The translations under genes and the position numbers were made by a program. Below are positions 52,991 through 63,011 of a stretch of 64,000 nucleotides of DNA, piece by piece. Origin of the DNA: Flammeovirgaceae bacterium 311 (GTDB lineage: Bacteria; Bacteroidota; Bacteroidia; Cytophagales; Cyclobacteriaceae). The DNA lies in NCBI GenBank assembly GCA_000597885.1, contig CP004371.1, forward strand, positions 4,493,001 to 4,557,000, in the 5' to 3' direction. Each line of letters begins with the position of its first letter. The stretch's first letter is position 1. A model generated the notes under the pieces. It was not told the origin of the DNA. It worked only from the letters and a program-made list of their open reading frames with translations, and ran no database searches.

Positions 52991-53050
52991 AAAAAACTCC
53001 TGCTTTAGGGAATAGAGCATAAAGCTTTTACCTAAAAGCAGGAGTTTTTT
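52991..53050. terminator. Terminator between haloperoxidase operon and next gene
   Basis: AAAAAACTCCTGCTTTAGG pairs with CCTAAAAGCAGGAGTTTTTT (one mismatch) around a 21-nt loop. T-runs on both strands. Confidence 0.82.
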
Positions 53051-53147
53051 TGTGATTGAATTTTAATCCCGGGCCTGGAGCAGCAGTTTTCAGTTTTGGC
53101 AGCGCTGTACATATAAGGGCAATTACTTTGCCCCCATGAATGAGTAG

Positions 53148-53456
53148 TTATAGTCTCACTGACTTGCCAAGGCGGCTGGCAAGGATCTGCTGTTCAGTAA
53201 AGATTTTTAAGGTCTGGTCAAGCAGTTTTTTATGCCTGCGCTTTTTAATGTCCAGACTCTTCCCTTCAATCCTTTCCTGGTACACAAGCTCATCGTGCTT
53301 GTTATAGATCCTGATGATGCTGTAGCTGTTTTTCTTAACATTTGTTTCTACCACCCAGTAGGCGCCATCGGTGCTGGTGGTTTGTGCGGTTCCGGTAAAA
53401 GTTGCTCCAAAAGTAAGTGCAGCACTTAGCAGCAGGGTTTTTAAAAAAGTGTTCAT
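53148..53456 (-). CDS. Small secreted basic protein, unknown
   Basis: 102 residues with a signal peptide (LLLSAALTFGATFTGTAQ). The mature part (TTSTDGAYWVVETNVKKNSYSIIRIYNKHDELVYQE) is strand-rich, then a basic helix (DIKKRRHKKLLDQTLKIF). Resembles many short Bacteroidota secreted proteins; no family named. Confidence 0.6.
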   Translation of the reverse strand: MNTFLKTLLLSAALTFGATFTGTAQTTSTDGAYWVVETNVKKNSYSIIRIYNKHDELVYQERIEGKSLDIKKRRHKKLLDQTLKIFTEQQILASRLGKSVRL

Positions 53457-53701
53457 GGCAATAGGGTTTTAAATTTTTATTCTAAGATAAAGTGCTGAAA
53501 AATATCCTGCCGGCTTAATAGCTGTTGGCAGGAAAGAGGATTGGATAGCACCGGATTAATGGCCTGTATGGCGTTTAGGGACTTTATTTGCCGTTTGTCT
53601 ACCTAAATTGGTTGCTTGTCGAAATTCAGATGGGTTTTGCTGAAAAACCGTGCTGAATGTGTAATTTTAGGTAAGCAGCATCACCCTGTGCAGAAAGCCC
53701 T

Positions 53702-54886
53702 ATGACGGGAAATACTTATAATCTGATATATTCAAAAGAACGCAGGCATCGTATAAAACGGCATTTGTTGTTTTGGCTGACCTGCCTGGTTTTTTTTACC
53801 CTAATTTATGGGTCCATGCGCGCAGGTACAGGGAGTCTGCCGCCTGCTCATTATTTCTTTTTTAAGGCTTATCTGGTTGCTTTCGTACAGGCAATTATTT
53901 TTTTACCGCTGCACATTTTCCTTAGCTATACAATTATGTATTTGCTGGTGCCCCGGTATTTCTTTAAGGAGAAGTATCAGCAGCTGGTTTTCTGGGTGCT
54001 TCTGTCATTTTTATGTACCGGTGTTTTTTCACATGTGTTGTCGGTATGGGTGGTGGGGCCGGCTGTCGGCCTTTTAGGTGTTAATAATATTAAGTCAGAG
54101 TTTGCGCTGGGGCTTATGGCGGGCCTTAGAGGAGGCTTAACGGTATCTGGTTTTGCAGTGGCAATTAAACTGGGTAAATACTGGTACCACAAAAACCAGC
54201 TGAATAAACAACTGGAAGCAGAAAAGCTGAAGGCGGAGTTGCAGGTATTAAGAGCGCAGGTACACCCTCATTTCCTGTTCAATACACTTAATAATTTATA
54301 CTCCCTGGCGCTGCAGCAATCGTCAGAAACACCTGAAGTAGTGCTGAAGCTGTCGGGCCTGTTGCGGTATATGTTGTACGACTGCAATGTGTCCAAAGTA
54401 CCTTTGCGGATGGAGTTGCAGCTCATGTATGATTATATAGAGCTGGAAAAGCTGCGTTATGGCAACAGGCTCGATTTCTCAATCGACATAGAGGGTGATC
54501 CTGCCGGAATTATGATAGCGCCTTTGCTGCTGCTTCCGTTCCTTGAAAATAGTTTTAAACACGGCGCCAGCGAGCAGCTGGATCAGGCCTGGATCAGCCT
54601 GGCCCTGCGGGTAAGGCAGCATGAGTTGCGCATGAAGCTGATGAATGGCATTGTGAAAAACACCGCTCCACAGTCTGCGCATGGCATAGGTTTACAAAAT
54701 GTGCAAAAAAGGCTAAAGCTGCTCTACCCCGACAGGCATGAGCTTAAGCTTATCAGGGAGGATGAACTATTCATAGTATCACTGAACATTCAGCTGGAGG
54801 AAGCCCCGGCAGCTGCTTTGCCAGAAGTTCCGGTGCCGGCGGTTAACAACAGTATTCCTAAAATGGAAGCCAGTACTCATGTATAA
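53702..54886 (+). CDS. LytS/YehU-type sensor histidine kinase
   Basis: Four transmembrane helices (residues about 20-160) without a periplasmic sensor domain, then a coiled coil (LNKQLEAEKLKAELQVLRAQ) and the PF06580 phosphoacceptor HPHFLFNTLNNLYSL, followed by an ATPase domain with LLLLPFLENSFKHG (N box) and HGIGLQNVQKRLKLLY (G box). The gene overlaps the LytTR regulator by 8 nt, so the two are made together. Signal unknown. Confidence 0.93.
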   Translation: MTGNTYNLIYSKERRHRIKRHLLFWLTCLVFFTLIYGSMRAGTGSLPPAHYFFFKAYLVAFVQAIIFLPLHIFLSYTIMYLLVPRYFFKEKYQQLVFWVLLSFLCTGVFSHVLSVWVVGPAVGLLGVNNIKSEFALGLMAGLRGGLTVSGFAVAIKLGKYWYHKNQLNKQLEAEKLKAELQVLRAQVHPHFLFNTLNNLYSLALQQSSETPEVVLKLSGLLRYMLYDCNVSKVPLRMELQLMYDYIELEKLRYGNRLDFSIDIEGDPAGIMIAPLLLLPFLENSFKHGASEQLDQAWISLALRVRQHELRMKLMNGIVKNTAPQSAHGIGLQNVQKRLKLLYPDRHELKLIREDELFIVSLNIQLEEAPAAALPEVPVPAVNNSIPKMEASTHV

Positions 54887-55607
54887 TGCCACCCGTAAAA
54901 TACGTTGCCTGCTGGTAGATGATGAGCCGCATGCACTGGCAGTACTGCAGGCATACCTGACCCATGTACCTACCATAGAGGTGGTGGGGCAGTGCCATAA
55001 TGCTATTGCTGCATTTGGTGTTTTACAGTCTCAGCCGGTGGATTTAATGTTTCTGGATATTAAAATGCCCCAGCTGCTGGGTACAGATTTTCTGAAGTCC
55101 CTCCGAAACCCTCCAAAGGTGATTATCACAACAGCTTACCCGGAATATGCCCTGGAGGGCTATGAGCTGGATGTGGTAGATTATTTACTGAAGCCTGTTT
55201 CCCTGGATCGCTTTTTACGTGCCTTGCAAAAGGTCAGGATGCTGGAAGCTGCTGCAGTGCCTGTGGCTGCAAGTCCCGATGTACTGACTCCTGCCAGCGA
55301 TCCTTTTCTTTATTTTAGGGTAGACAGAAAAATGGTAAAGGTAATGGTGCTGGATATCCTATATATAGAAAGCCTGAAGGATTATGTAAAGGTATTTACT
55401 GCCGACAGGCAACTCATTACCAAGCAGGCAATATCCTCACTGGAAGAAATGCTGCCTGAAGAAAAGTTTCTGCGAATTCATCGTTCCTACATCATCGCCC
55501 TCGATAAAATAGAATCCTTTACCCAGGCTCATATCGTTGTGGCTGGAAAAGAGCTGCCGATTGGTCGCCACTTTAAGCACGAGGTGGAGCAGGTATTAAA
55601 GTGCTAG
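54879..55607 (+). CDS. LytTR-family response regulator
   Basis: Receiver domain (LLVDDEPHALAVL; Asp in LMFLDIKMPQLLG; Lys in YLLKPVSLDRF) and C-terminal LytTR DNA-binding domain (YFRVDRKMVKVMVLDILYIESLKDYVKVF ... FLRIHRSYIIALDKIESF). Cognate of the overlapping LytS-type kinase. LytTR proteins usually bind direct repeats of about 9-10 bp; its targets are unknown, though the neighbouring haloperoxidase operon or the nitrite locus are the nearest candidates. Confidence 0.94.
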   Translation: MYNATRKIRCLLVDDEPHALAVLQAYLTHVPTIEVVGQCHNAIAAFGVLQSQPVDLMFLDIKMPQLLGTDFLKSLRNPPKVIITTAYPEYALEGYELDVVDYLLKPVSLDRFLRALQKVRMLEAAAVPVAASPDVLTPASDPFLYFRVDRKMVKVMVLDILYIESLKDYVKVFTADRQLITKQAISSLEEMLPEEKFLRIHRSYIIALDKIESFTQAHIVVAGKELPIGRHFKHEVEQVLKC

Positions 55608-55612
55608 TATTT

Positions 55613-56368
55613 TTATTTTCCTACCTCCACCACCCAGCCAATGATGATGAGGGCCGGGTGCGTAAGCTGGTGCTGGCTGATCATTTCGGGCAGGTCTTTT
55701 ACTTTGCCAACTGCTTTTTTCTTATGGGGAAGCGAGGCATGCTGCACAATGGCGGCAGGTATGTGTCCATTGCCAGCCTGTATGTAGGTATTGGCGATAT
55801 CGGCTGCTTTTTTCATGCCCATGTAAACCACCACCGTGGCATTGCTCTGCATGGCCAGCTTAAGATCATCGGAAATGCTGCCGTCTTTTTTGGTGCCGGT
55901 CAGTACCCAGATGCCTTCGCTGATGGCACGGTGGGTAAGGGGAATATCTTCAAAGCCGCTGGCCTGCATGCTGGTAATGCCGGGAATGTAGTGGGTGCTG
56001 ATGCCATGCTGCCGGGCGTATAATACTTCCTCAAAGCCTCTGCCAAATATGTAGGGATCTCCTCCCTTCAGGCGCACCACTTTGCCTTTGCTGAAGGCTT
56101 TCTCCCTGATCAGGTCGTGAATATTCTCCTGGGGCGTATAGTCTCCATAGGGGCGCTTGCCCACATATATTTTTTCGCAATCGGCCTGTGTAATTTCCAG
56201 CAGCTCCCGGTTGGCCAGGTTATCATACAGCACCACCTTTGCCTGCTGCAGCACCTTATAGGCCTTTACGGTAAGAAGCTCCGGATCTCCTGGCCCTGCT
56301 CCAATTACATACAGCTCTGGGATAAGGGGATGGTTTGTGGTATCGGTGCGGGCATCAGTCATACGCAT
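55613..56368 (-). CDS. cobA: Uroporphyrinogen-III C-methyltransferase (SUMT)
   Basis: Makes precorrin-2, the first step towards siroheme and cobalamin, from uroporphyrinogen III with two SAM. Motifs: VIGAGPGDPELLTVKA (SAM-loop), VVLYDNLAN, VVRLKGGDPYIFGRGFEEV, PGITSMQASG and AIVQHASLPHKK. 251 aa, single-domain form without the CysG oxidase/ferrochelatase part. It is divergent from nirB, matching the need of NirB for siroheme. Start at 56368 or 56362. Confidence 0.95.
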   Translation of the reverse strand: MRMTDARTDTTNHPLIPELYVIGAGPGDPELLTVKAYKVLQQAKVVLYDNLANRELLEITQADCEKIYVGKRPYGDYTPQENIHDLIREKAFSKGKVVRLKGGDPYIFGRGFEEVLYARQHGISTHYIPGITSMQASGFEDIPLTHRAISEGIWVLTGTKKDGSISDDLKLAMQSNATVVVYMGMKKAADIANTYIQAGNGHIPAAIVQHASLPHKKKAVGKVKDLPEMISQHQLTHPALIIIGWVVEVGK

Positions 56369-56991
56369 GCAGATTTGTGTAGCCTTCTTTTTAGCTTCTA
56401 ATATATAGTATAAAATCCAACTTTAAGCACCCTAAGGATTCGGGCCAATACACCCGGCTGCAACACGATGCTGATAACGGATTTGCCTCCCCGGTGCATT
56501 ATGGGTTCCATATGCTAGATTGTTAACCTTCCTTTAGCGCTGCAAATCACTGTTTTTCAGAATCTTTAGTATTATCCGTCTCATCATTCCTGCTGTAGCA
56601 CATTAAATATTTTATGCTAAACCTGAAAACAGGGTAGTAGCAGGCTGCCGGCCGAATTACGGAGGGTGATGTATTTGGCACCAGATAAGGCAATTTTTTT
56701 AAATAGCTCTAAATCAGAACACGTTTTCGGTGAAAAGAATGTAAAAATTCAGAACATGCCTTAAATCATAACCGTTATATCCGTAAATTTAGATGCAAAC
56801 TTAAAAATAGCTTTATAAAATAACCTTTAATTGAGTTTTTACATTATTTTATTCTAAAAGAGGGTTAAAAATTAACCTCACTGATAAAATAAAATTCCGG
56901 AGCAGTGATTGCTACTTCAACTCAGGAATCACCTTAACAGGAACATTAGAGCAGCAGATACCTCTGGTTGATACTTTAAATATAGCAGTGT
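56369..56991. other. Regulatory region between cobA and nirB
   Basis: 623 bp, AT-rich, with no gene of normal length. It must hold the promoters of cobA and nirB. I see no convincing FNR/NsrR dyad. A 31-codon frame at 56669-56764 preceded by GGAGG is the only coding-like signal. Confidence 0.6.
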
Positions 56992-59517
56992 ATGATGAAT
57001 GTAAATCTTGACCCTCTCTTTCAGAAACCAACGGTAGTGGTGATAGGCAATGGAATGGTGGGCTACAAGTTCTGTGAGAAACTATTGGCTAAAACTGCGG
57101 CTTTTGAGTTGGTGGTATTTGGTGAAGAGCCTCGTCCGGCCTACGACAGGGTACATCTTAGCGAATATTTTAACGGAAAATCCGCAGATGACCTAAGCAT
57201 GGCCTCGCTGGACTGGTACCGTGAAAAAGGCATTACCCTTCACCTGGGAGAAACCATTCAGGAGATCAACAGAGAAACAAAAACCATTCATTCCCTTAAA
57301 GGCATCACTCAGTCGTACGATTACCTGGTGCTTGCCACCGGATCATCGGCTTTTGTGCCGGATGTACCGGGGGTGGAAAAAAACGGTGTATTTGTATACC
57401 GCACCATCGAAGATCTGGAGATGATTGAGTCTTATGCCAGAACAGCCAGGAAAGGAGCTGTGCTCGGGGGCGGTCTGTTGGGCCTGGAGGCAGCTAAGGC
57501 ACTAATCGATCTGGGGCTTGAAGAAACCCACGTGGTGGAGTTTGCCACGCGTCTCATGCCCCGCCAGATAGATTCTGCCGGCAGCAATATGCTGTTTAAT
57601 AAGCTGCAGGCCCTGGGCTTAAATGTACACCTCAATAAAAACACCCGCATCATTGCCGGTGAAGATAAAATAAAAGCACTGGAGTTTACCGATGGCAGCA
57701 CACTGGATGTAGACATGCTGGTGATCTCGGCCGGAATTCGCCCAAGAGATGAGCTGGCAAAACTGGCCGGACTTGAAACCGGTACCCGCGGCGGCGTAGT
57801 GGTAAATGAAAAAATGCAAACCAGCGATGGGAGCATATTTGCCATTGGCGAGTGTGCCCTGCACAACGGAATGATCTATGGCCTGGTGGCCCCCGGCTAC
57901 GAAATGGCCGAGGTAGTTGCCACCCAGCTTTGTGCTGCCGGTGAGCGTGAGTTCCGCGGTTACGACATGAGCACCAAGCTTAAGCTGATCGGGGTGGATG
58001 TAGCCAGCTTTGGCGATCCGTTTGTATCTGAGCCTGATAGCAGAGCTATTGTGTTCGAAGACAGCCACAAGGGCATTTACAAGCGCATCAATATCAGCAA
58101 CTGCGGCAAATACCTGCTGGGTGGCGTACTGATCGGCGATGCAGGCGCTTATAACATTTTACTGCAGACAGTAAACAATAAAATAATTCTGCCCCCTAAT
58201 CCCGAAGATCTTATCCTGGGCTCCAGGGGCGGCGAAGCACAGGCAGGCGCCGGCGTCATGAGTCTGCCCGACGAAGCTCTGATCTGCTCCTGCGAATCGG
58301 TTACCAAAGGCATGATCTGCAGTGCTGTAAGTGAAGATGACGTAACCACCGTAGATGGCATGAAAAAGTGCTGCAAGGCCGGTACCGGCTGTGGGGGTTG
58401 TATTCCGCTGGTAAAAGACCTGATCAACGAAACGCTGAAGGCAAATGGTACTTACATCAAAAATGTAGTATGCGAGCACTTCGATCATTCGCGCCAGGAG
58501 CTTTTTGACCTGCTGAAGATTAACGAAATCCACACCTACGATGAGGCGCTGGACCAGTTTGGCAAAGGCGATGGCTGCGAACTTTGTAAGCCAACAATTG
58601 CCAGTATACTGGCCAGCCTGTGGAACGATGTGATCGTTAAGCAGCAACCCATCCAGGACAGCAACGACCGCTTTCTGGCGAATATCCAGAAAGGAGGAAC
58701 CTATTCTGTAGTGCCCCGTATTCCCGGCGGCGAAATCACGCCCGATAAGCTGCTGGTAATTGGTGGTGTGGCTAAAAAATACGGGCTGTATACCAAAATT
58801 ACCGGCGGCCAGCGTATCGATATGTTTGGTGCTCACCTAAGCGATCTGCCTGCCATTTGGGAGGAGCTGATCGATGCCGGTTTTGAAAGCGGACATGCCT
58901 ACGGCAAAGCCTTACGTACCGTAAAAAGCTGCGTAGGCAGCACCTGGTGCCGTTTTGGATTGCACGATAGTGTATCGTTTGCCATTGAGGTAGAGGAGCG
59001 TTACCGTGGCATACGGGCGCCGCATAAAATTAAGGGCGGTGTTAGTGGCTGTATTCGCGAGTGTGCCGAGGCACAATCCAAAGACTTTGGCATTATAGCC
59101 ACCGAAAAAGGCTGGAACCTGTATGTAGGCGGCAATGGAGGCTCCAAACCGCAGCATGCCCAGCTGCTGGCGGCAGATATCGATAAGGAAACCTGCGTCA
59201 AATACCTGGACCGCTACCTGATGTTCTACATCAAAACGGCCGATGCCCTTACCCGTACCGCCACCTGGCTGAACAAAATGGAGGGGGGCATGAGCTATCT
59301 TAAAAATGTGATCATCAACGACAGCCTGGGCATTAACGAAGAGCTGGAGCGTGAAATGCAAACGCTCATCAACAACTACAAATGCGAGTGGAAAGAGGTG
59401 GTTGACAGTCCTGAGCTGCGCAAGCGGTTTGTGCACTTTGTGAATGCGCCACAGGAAAAAGATCCGAATGCACGCTTTGAGCCCATGCGGGAGCAGGTAA
59501 AAGCCAAGGAATGGTAA
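56992..59517 (+). CDS. nirB: NADH-dependent nitrite reductase, large subunit
   Basis: Cytoplasmic enzyme reducing nitrite to ammonium by six electrons. Order of parts: FAD/NAD pyridine-nucleotide-disulfide oxidoreductase (GNGMVGYKF, later GGGLLGLEAAKAL), BFD-like [2Fe-2S] region (CSCESVTKGMI ... CCKAGTGCGGCIPLVK), then the sulfite/nitrite reductase half with the 4Fe-4S/siroheme cysteines CVGSTWC and GCIREC. 841 aa is normal. ATG at 56992 or the following ATG. Confidence 0.97.
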   Translation: MMNVNLDPLFQKPTVVVIGNGMVGYKFCEKLLAKTAAFELVVFGEEPRPAYDRVHLSEYFNGKSADDLSMASLDWYREKGITLHLGETIQEINRETKTIHSLKGITQSYDYLVLATGSSAFVPDVPGVEKNGVFVYRTIEDLEMIESYARTARKGAVLGGGLLGLEAAKALIDLGLEETHVVEFATRLMPRQIDSAGSNMLFNKLQALGLNVHLNKNTRIIAGEDKIKALEFTDGSTLDVDMLVISAGIRPRDELAKLAGLETGTRGGVVVNEKMQTSDGSIFAIGECALHNGMIYGLVAPGYEMAEVVATQLCAAGEREFRGYDMSTKLKLIGVDVASFGDPFVSEPDSRAIVFEDSHKGIYKRINISNCGKYLLGGVLIGDAGAYNILLQTVNNKIILPPNPEDLILGSRGGEAQAGAGVMSLPDEALICSCESVTKGMICSAVSEDDVTTVDGMKKCCKAGTGCGGCIPLVKDLINETLKANGTYIKNVVCEHFDHSRQELFDLLKINEIHTYDEALDQFGKGDGCELCKPTIASILASLWNDVIVKQQPIQDSNDRFLANIQKGGTYSVVPRIPGGEITPDKLLVIGGVAKKYGLYTKITGGQRIDMFGAHLSDLPAIWEELIDAGFESGHAYGKALRTVKSCVGSTWCRFGLHDSVSFAIEVEERYRGIRAPHKIKGGVSGCIRECAEAQSKDFGIIATEKGWNLYVGGNGGSKPQHAQLLAADIDKETCVKYLDRYLMFYIKTADALTRTATWLNKMEGGMSYLKNVIINDSLGINEELEREMQTLINNYKCEWKEVVDSPELRKRFVHFVNAPQEKDPNARFEPMREQVKAKEW

Positions 59518-59600
59518 GCAGTAGAGAGTACGGCGGCAAATCAGTAATGAGGGGCAAGCCTGTTAATAGAAAATAATAGATTCTAACAAAACTCAAGACT

Positions 59601-59963
59601 ATGTTAGTACTGGAAATAGAAAGCTCGGTGGAATGGATGTTTGTTTGCTATGCAGAGGATGTGCCCGAGAATGGAGGTGCCTGTGTTAAAGTAGGAGAGG
59701 AGCAGATTGCCATCTTCAATTTTAGCCGCAGGGGTGCCTGGTATGCTACCCAGAATCTATGTCCGCACAAGCAGCAGATGGTACTGGCAAGAGGCATGAT
59801 AGGCAGCTCAGGCGATACCTGTGAACCTAAAGTGGCCTGCCCTTTTCATAAAAAAACATTCTCGCTGCTTTCCGGCGAGTGCCTGAGCGGCGATGATTAC
59901 CAGATCAAGACCTATCCTGTGAAAGTAGTGGAAGACAGGGTGTATTTAGGCCTGGAGAAGTAA
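59601..59963 (+). CDS. nirD: Nitrite reductase small subunit (Rieske-like)
   Basis: 120 residues with a Rieske [2Fe-2S]-type pattern: NLCPHKQQMVLARG and ACPFHKKTFSLLSGECL, here with CxH pairs (CPH, CPFH). It is the NirD partner of NirB, 83 nt downstream of it. Confidence 0.92.
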   Translation: MLVLEIESSVEWMFVCYAEDVPENGGACVKVGEEQIAIFNFSRRGAWYATQNLCPHKQQMVLARGMIGSSGDTCEPKVACPFHKKTFSLLSGECLSGDDYQIKTYPVKVVEDRVYLGLEK

Positions 59964-60260
59964 AAGATAATTTTTTATCAATCCTACGACAGGGGGGAAG
60001 GGCTTGGAGCCACGCAGCATTGCGGCGATTGGCGTAACAGCACTACTGAAACGCAATGTCCGGGGTAATGCATCAGCCATGCGGGGGTATGAACTGATGT
60101 ACATCCTGACAGTCAGAAAGAACCGTGAAATAGCGGGTTCCACAGCCCACGCCCTGATCGTAGCTGCCTAATAAGTGAGCTGAAGAAAAAACTGAGTTGC
60201 TGCAGCGCCCCGTGCAGCAGCCGGCTATGCCTACTAAATGATGAATAGGAAAATCACTGG
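59964..60260. other. Gap between nirD and moeA, possible degenerate sequence
   Basis: 297 bp with an open frame from TTG 60004 to 60171 (55 codons, basic, no similarity recognised). It could be the remnant of a gene, or chance. Confidence 0.4.
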
Positions 60261-61496
60261 ATGAAAACAATTACAACTACTACTCTTACAGAAAAAAAGC
60301 TAGTCAGATACACAGAAGCACTCCAGCTTATCAACGCTCATGCCGGGTCTTTCGGGCGGGAGCGCGTTGCCCTGGATGATGCGGATGGCAGGGTGCTGGC
60401 TGAACATATATTTGCAGACCGCGACTATCCCCCTTTTAACAGGGCATCGATGGATGGCTTTGCCTTTCGCAGCAGCGACTGGGAATGCGGAAGACGCGAT
60501 TACAGCATACAGGAAACCTTATATGCCGGACAGATCCATGAAGCTGAGCTGGCGCCGGGGGCCTGTTATAAGGTAATGACCGGAGCAGCAGTGCCTCCCT
60601 GTGCCGATGTGCTGGTGCACCGGGAGGAGGCGCTGGAATACGGCCACGGCACCCTGATGTTGCCCGATAGGATTAAGTCTTATCAGAATATTGTCCGGAT
60701 TGGAGAAGACATCCGCTCCCATGAAATGATCGTACCAGCCCAGACTGCCTGTGATCCCTCACTAATTGGCCTGCTGGCAGGAGTTGGTAAAAAAACACTG
60801 ATGGTAGAGCGGATGCCCCGTGTGGCACTTTATACTACCGGAAATGAAATTGTGCCGGTGAAGGAAGCGGTATCGGGTGCACAGGTGCGCAATAGCAACA
60901 AACACCTGCTGCTGGCCCTGCTCCGGAAGTGGAAGATCAAGCCCGATTTGTGTGAACACCTTCCGGACAATAAAACCTTACTGACATTGGCCTTGCAGAA
61001 AGCACTTACGCATGATATCATCATCCTGAATGGAGGTGTATCGTCGGGAGATGCTGAAATGGTGCCACAGGTACTGAAGAAGTTAGGTGTTGAGCAGGTG
61101 TTTCACCAGGTAGCCATCAAGCCCGGCAAAGAGATCTATTTTGGAAAACTACCCAGGGGAGGCGTGGTGTTTGCGCTCCCGGGCAATCCGTTTTCCTGTC
61201 TGGTTACCTTCACCCTGTTCATCGAAGAGTTTTTATATAGCAGCTTTGGATTAAAGCAGCCGGTGTACCAGTCTACCTTGCTGGAGCAACGTGAAAAAAG
61301 CCATGGCCTCACAGAATTTTTTCCTGTAAAGATAGATGCTATATCATCTGGCGTGCTCCCCTTTTCCATCAACGGTTCAGGAGATATTCGGGCTGGTGTG
61401 GGAGCGCATGCACTTGGCGTTCACCTGGCGGGGCACCAGGTAATTAAAAGAGGTACTGTTATTAACCTGATTCCGCTCAATACCACCCTGCTTTAA
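60261..61496 (+). CDS. moeA: Molybdopterin molybdotransferase
   Basis: Inserts molybdenum into adenylated molybdopterin, giving the cofactor for nitrate reductase. Family blocks: ADRDYPPFNRASMDGFAF (domain I), YKVMTGAAVPPCADVLVHRE, ARVALYTTGNEIVPVKE-like, ILNGGVSSGDAEMVPQVLKKLG and VVFALPGNPFSCLVTF. 411 aa. Located between nirBD and the transport genes, in the same direction. Confidence 0.96.
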   Translation: MKTITTTTLTEKKLVRYTEALQLINAHAGSFGRERVALDDADGRVLAEHIFADRDYPPFNRASMDGFAFRSSDWECGRRDYSIQETLYAGQIHEAELAPGACYKVMTGAAVPPCADVLVHREEALEYGHGTLMLPDRIKSYQNIVRIGEDIRSHEMIVPAQTACDPSLIGLLAGVGKKTLMVERMPRVALYTTGNEIVPVKEAVSGAQVRNSNKHLLLALLRKWKIKPDLCEHLPDNKTLLTLALQKALTHDIIILNGGVSSGDAEMVPQVLKKLGVEQVFHQVAIKPGKEIYFGKLPRGGVVFALPGNPFSCLVTFTLFIEEFLYSSFGLKQPVYQSTLLEQREKSHGLTEFFPVKIDAISSGVLPFSINGSGDIRAGVGAHALGVHLAGHQVIKRGTVINLIPLNTTLL

Positions 61497-61636
61497 TCCG
61501 GCAGGGAGGCAGGGCAAACGTAGCATACTACACTCACACCAGCAGGTGGGAGACAGAGCAGTAGTATCCAGGCTTAGCAAAGGCAAAAGCCCCGATCCGC
61601 AACAGTAGAGCCTATTATCACCCATAACCGAGCCTC

Positions 61637-62938
61637 ATGATCAAAAAGGGATCCATTCTCAACAAACTGCTGATTACGGCAGCAATGCTGTTAGCAGGTG
61701 CAGGCGTAGCCCGGGCGCAGCTCTCCCTGTCTGCTGAAATACGTCCCAGGGCTGAGTTTCGTGATGGCTTTAAAACCGTAAGTGGAGCAAATGAATCCCC
61801 GGCCTTCTTTGTGGAGCAGCGGTCCCGCCTCTATGCCAGTTATGGCTCCGACAGGCTAAAAGTGCGGCTGTCGCTTCAGGATGTGCGTATCTGGGGCAAT
61901 ACAAGCCAGATCTATAAAGCAGATCCGTCCCTGTTCAATGTGTATGAAGCCTGGGGAGAATATGCCATTACACCACGCCTCTCAGTAAGGGCTGGCCGGC
62001 AGGAACTCGATTATGACAATGCGCGCTTTTTAGGCAACCTGGACTGGGCGCAGCAGGGCCGCAGCCACGATGCAGCCCTGCTGATGTATACCGACAGCAC
62101 CGGCTTTGCCTTGCATGTGGGGGCTGCTTTTAACCAAAATGTACCACTGGAGCCTGTTAAGCTTAACAGCACCTTTTATGGCGGTATCGATAATTACAAA
62201 ACCATGCAGTACCTCTGGCTGCACAAAGACTGGACCGGAGGCAAGCTATCGGCCCTGCTGTTTAACGACGGGCGCCAGCGGAGCAGCGACAGCCTGATGT
62301 TTTACCGCCAGACCTATGGGGTGCTTGGGGAGCGTAAGCTGGGAAAGCTTAAACTGGGTGCCGAGCTCTACTTTCAGGGGGGTAAAGATCCTGCCGGCAA
62401 TACAGTGCAGGCCTGGCTGGCTGCTGCCAATGCTACCCTTGCCAGTAAAATAGCACCGCTTACGCTAGGGGCAGATTTCCTCTCCGGCTCCGAGCCCGGC
62501 GATGAAAAGAACAGGGCTTTTGTGCCCCTGTATGGAACCAATCATGCCTTCTACGGCCTCATGGATTACTTCTATGTAGGCAATAACCACGGGCAGGGTG
62601 GCCGCACAGCAGGTCTGGTAGATGTATACCTGAAAACGAGCTTTAAGCTGGGAAATAAAGGAGCGCTGCTGGCACACTTCCACCATTTCGAATCGCCGGT
62701 ATCGGTTTACAGTCCTGTTGAGGCAGAAGGTACTGTATCCTCCCGGCTGGGAGAAGAAATTGACCTGATCTATAACCTGAATGTAGCTCCTGATTTTAAC
62801 CTGAAGCTGGGCTATTCGCAGTTGTATGCCACCTCTTCTATGGAATTACTAAAGGGAAAGCAGGGGAGCAGCTTTAATCAGTGGGCCTGGCTTATGCTCA
62901 CCTTCAAACCGGTACTGTTCAAATCAAATCCCTCATAA
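61637..62938 (+). CDS. Alginate-export-type outer-membrane porin
   Basis: Signal peptide ends at GVARAQ. The family blocks RPRAEFRDGF at the mature N-terminus, QDVRIWGNTSQIYKADPSLFNVYEAWGEY, and SVRAGRQELDYDNARFLGNLDW are found in alginate-export/porin-type barrels; later strands alternate polar and aromatic residues up to LMLTFKPVLF. In this setting between moeA and NarK it is most likely a porin for nitrate or nitrite, not for alginate. 433 aa. Confidence 0.85.
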   Translation: MIKKGSILNKLLITAAMLLAGAGVARAQLSLSAEIRPRAEFRDGFKTVSGANESPAFFVEQRSRLYASYGSDRLKVRLSLQDVRIWGNTSQIYKADPSLFNVYEAWGEYAITPRLSVRAGRQELDYDNARFLGNLDWAQQGRSHDAALLMYTDSTGFALHVGAAFNQNVPLEPVKLNSTFYGGIDNYKTMQYLWLHKDWTGGKLSALLFNDGRQRSSDSLMFYRQTYGVLGERKLGKLKLGAELYFQGGKDPAGNTVQAWLAAANATLASKIAPLTLGADFLSGSEPGDEKNRAFVPLYGTNHAFYGLMDYFYVGNNHGQGGRTAGLVDVYLKTSFKLGNKGALLAHFHHFESPVSVYSPVEAEGTVSSRLGEEIDLIYNLNVAPDFNLKLGYSQLYATSSMELLKGKQGSSFNQWAWLMLTFKPVLFKSNPS

Positions 62939-63011
62939 ATATTTTTTTACCTGGCTCTCCGGGAAGGGCCACTGATCATTTTTTCCAACATAAACCTAAA
63001 GCAACACAATC

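Noticed and set aside
56669-56764. 31-codon frame preceded by GGAGG in the nirB upstream region
   Set aside because: Could be a leader peptide, but GGAGG is only 3 nt from ATG and the peptide has no regulatory-looking codon run.
56369-56991. FNR/NsrR-like operator upstream of nirB
   Set aside because: No TTGAT-N4-ATCAA-like or comparable symmetrical site was visible; regulation left open.
60004-60171. 55-codon TTG frame between nirD and moeA
   Set aside because: No similarity recognised and weak start; possibly degenerate gene but unsupported.
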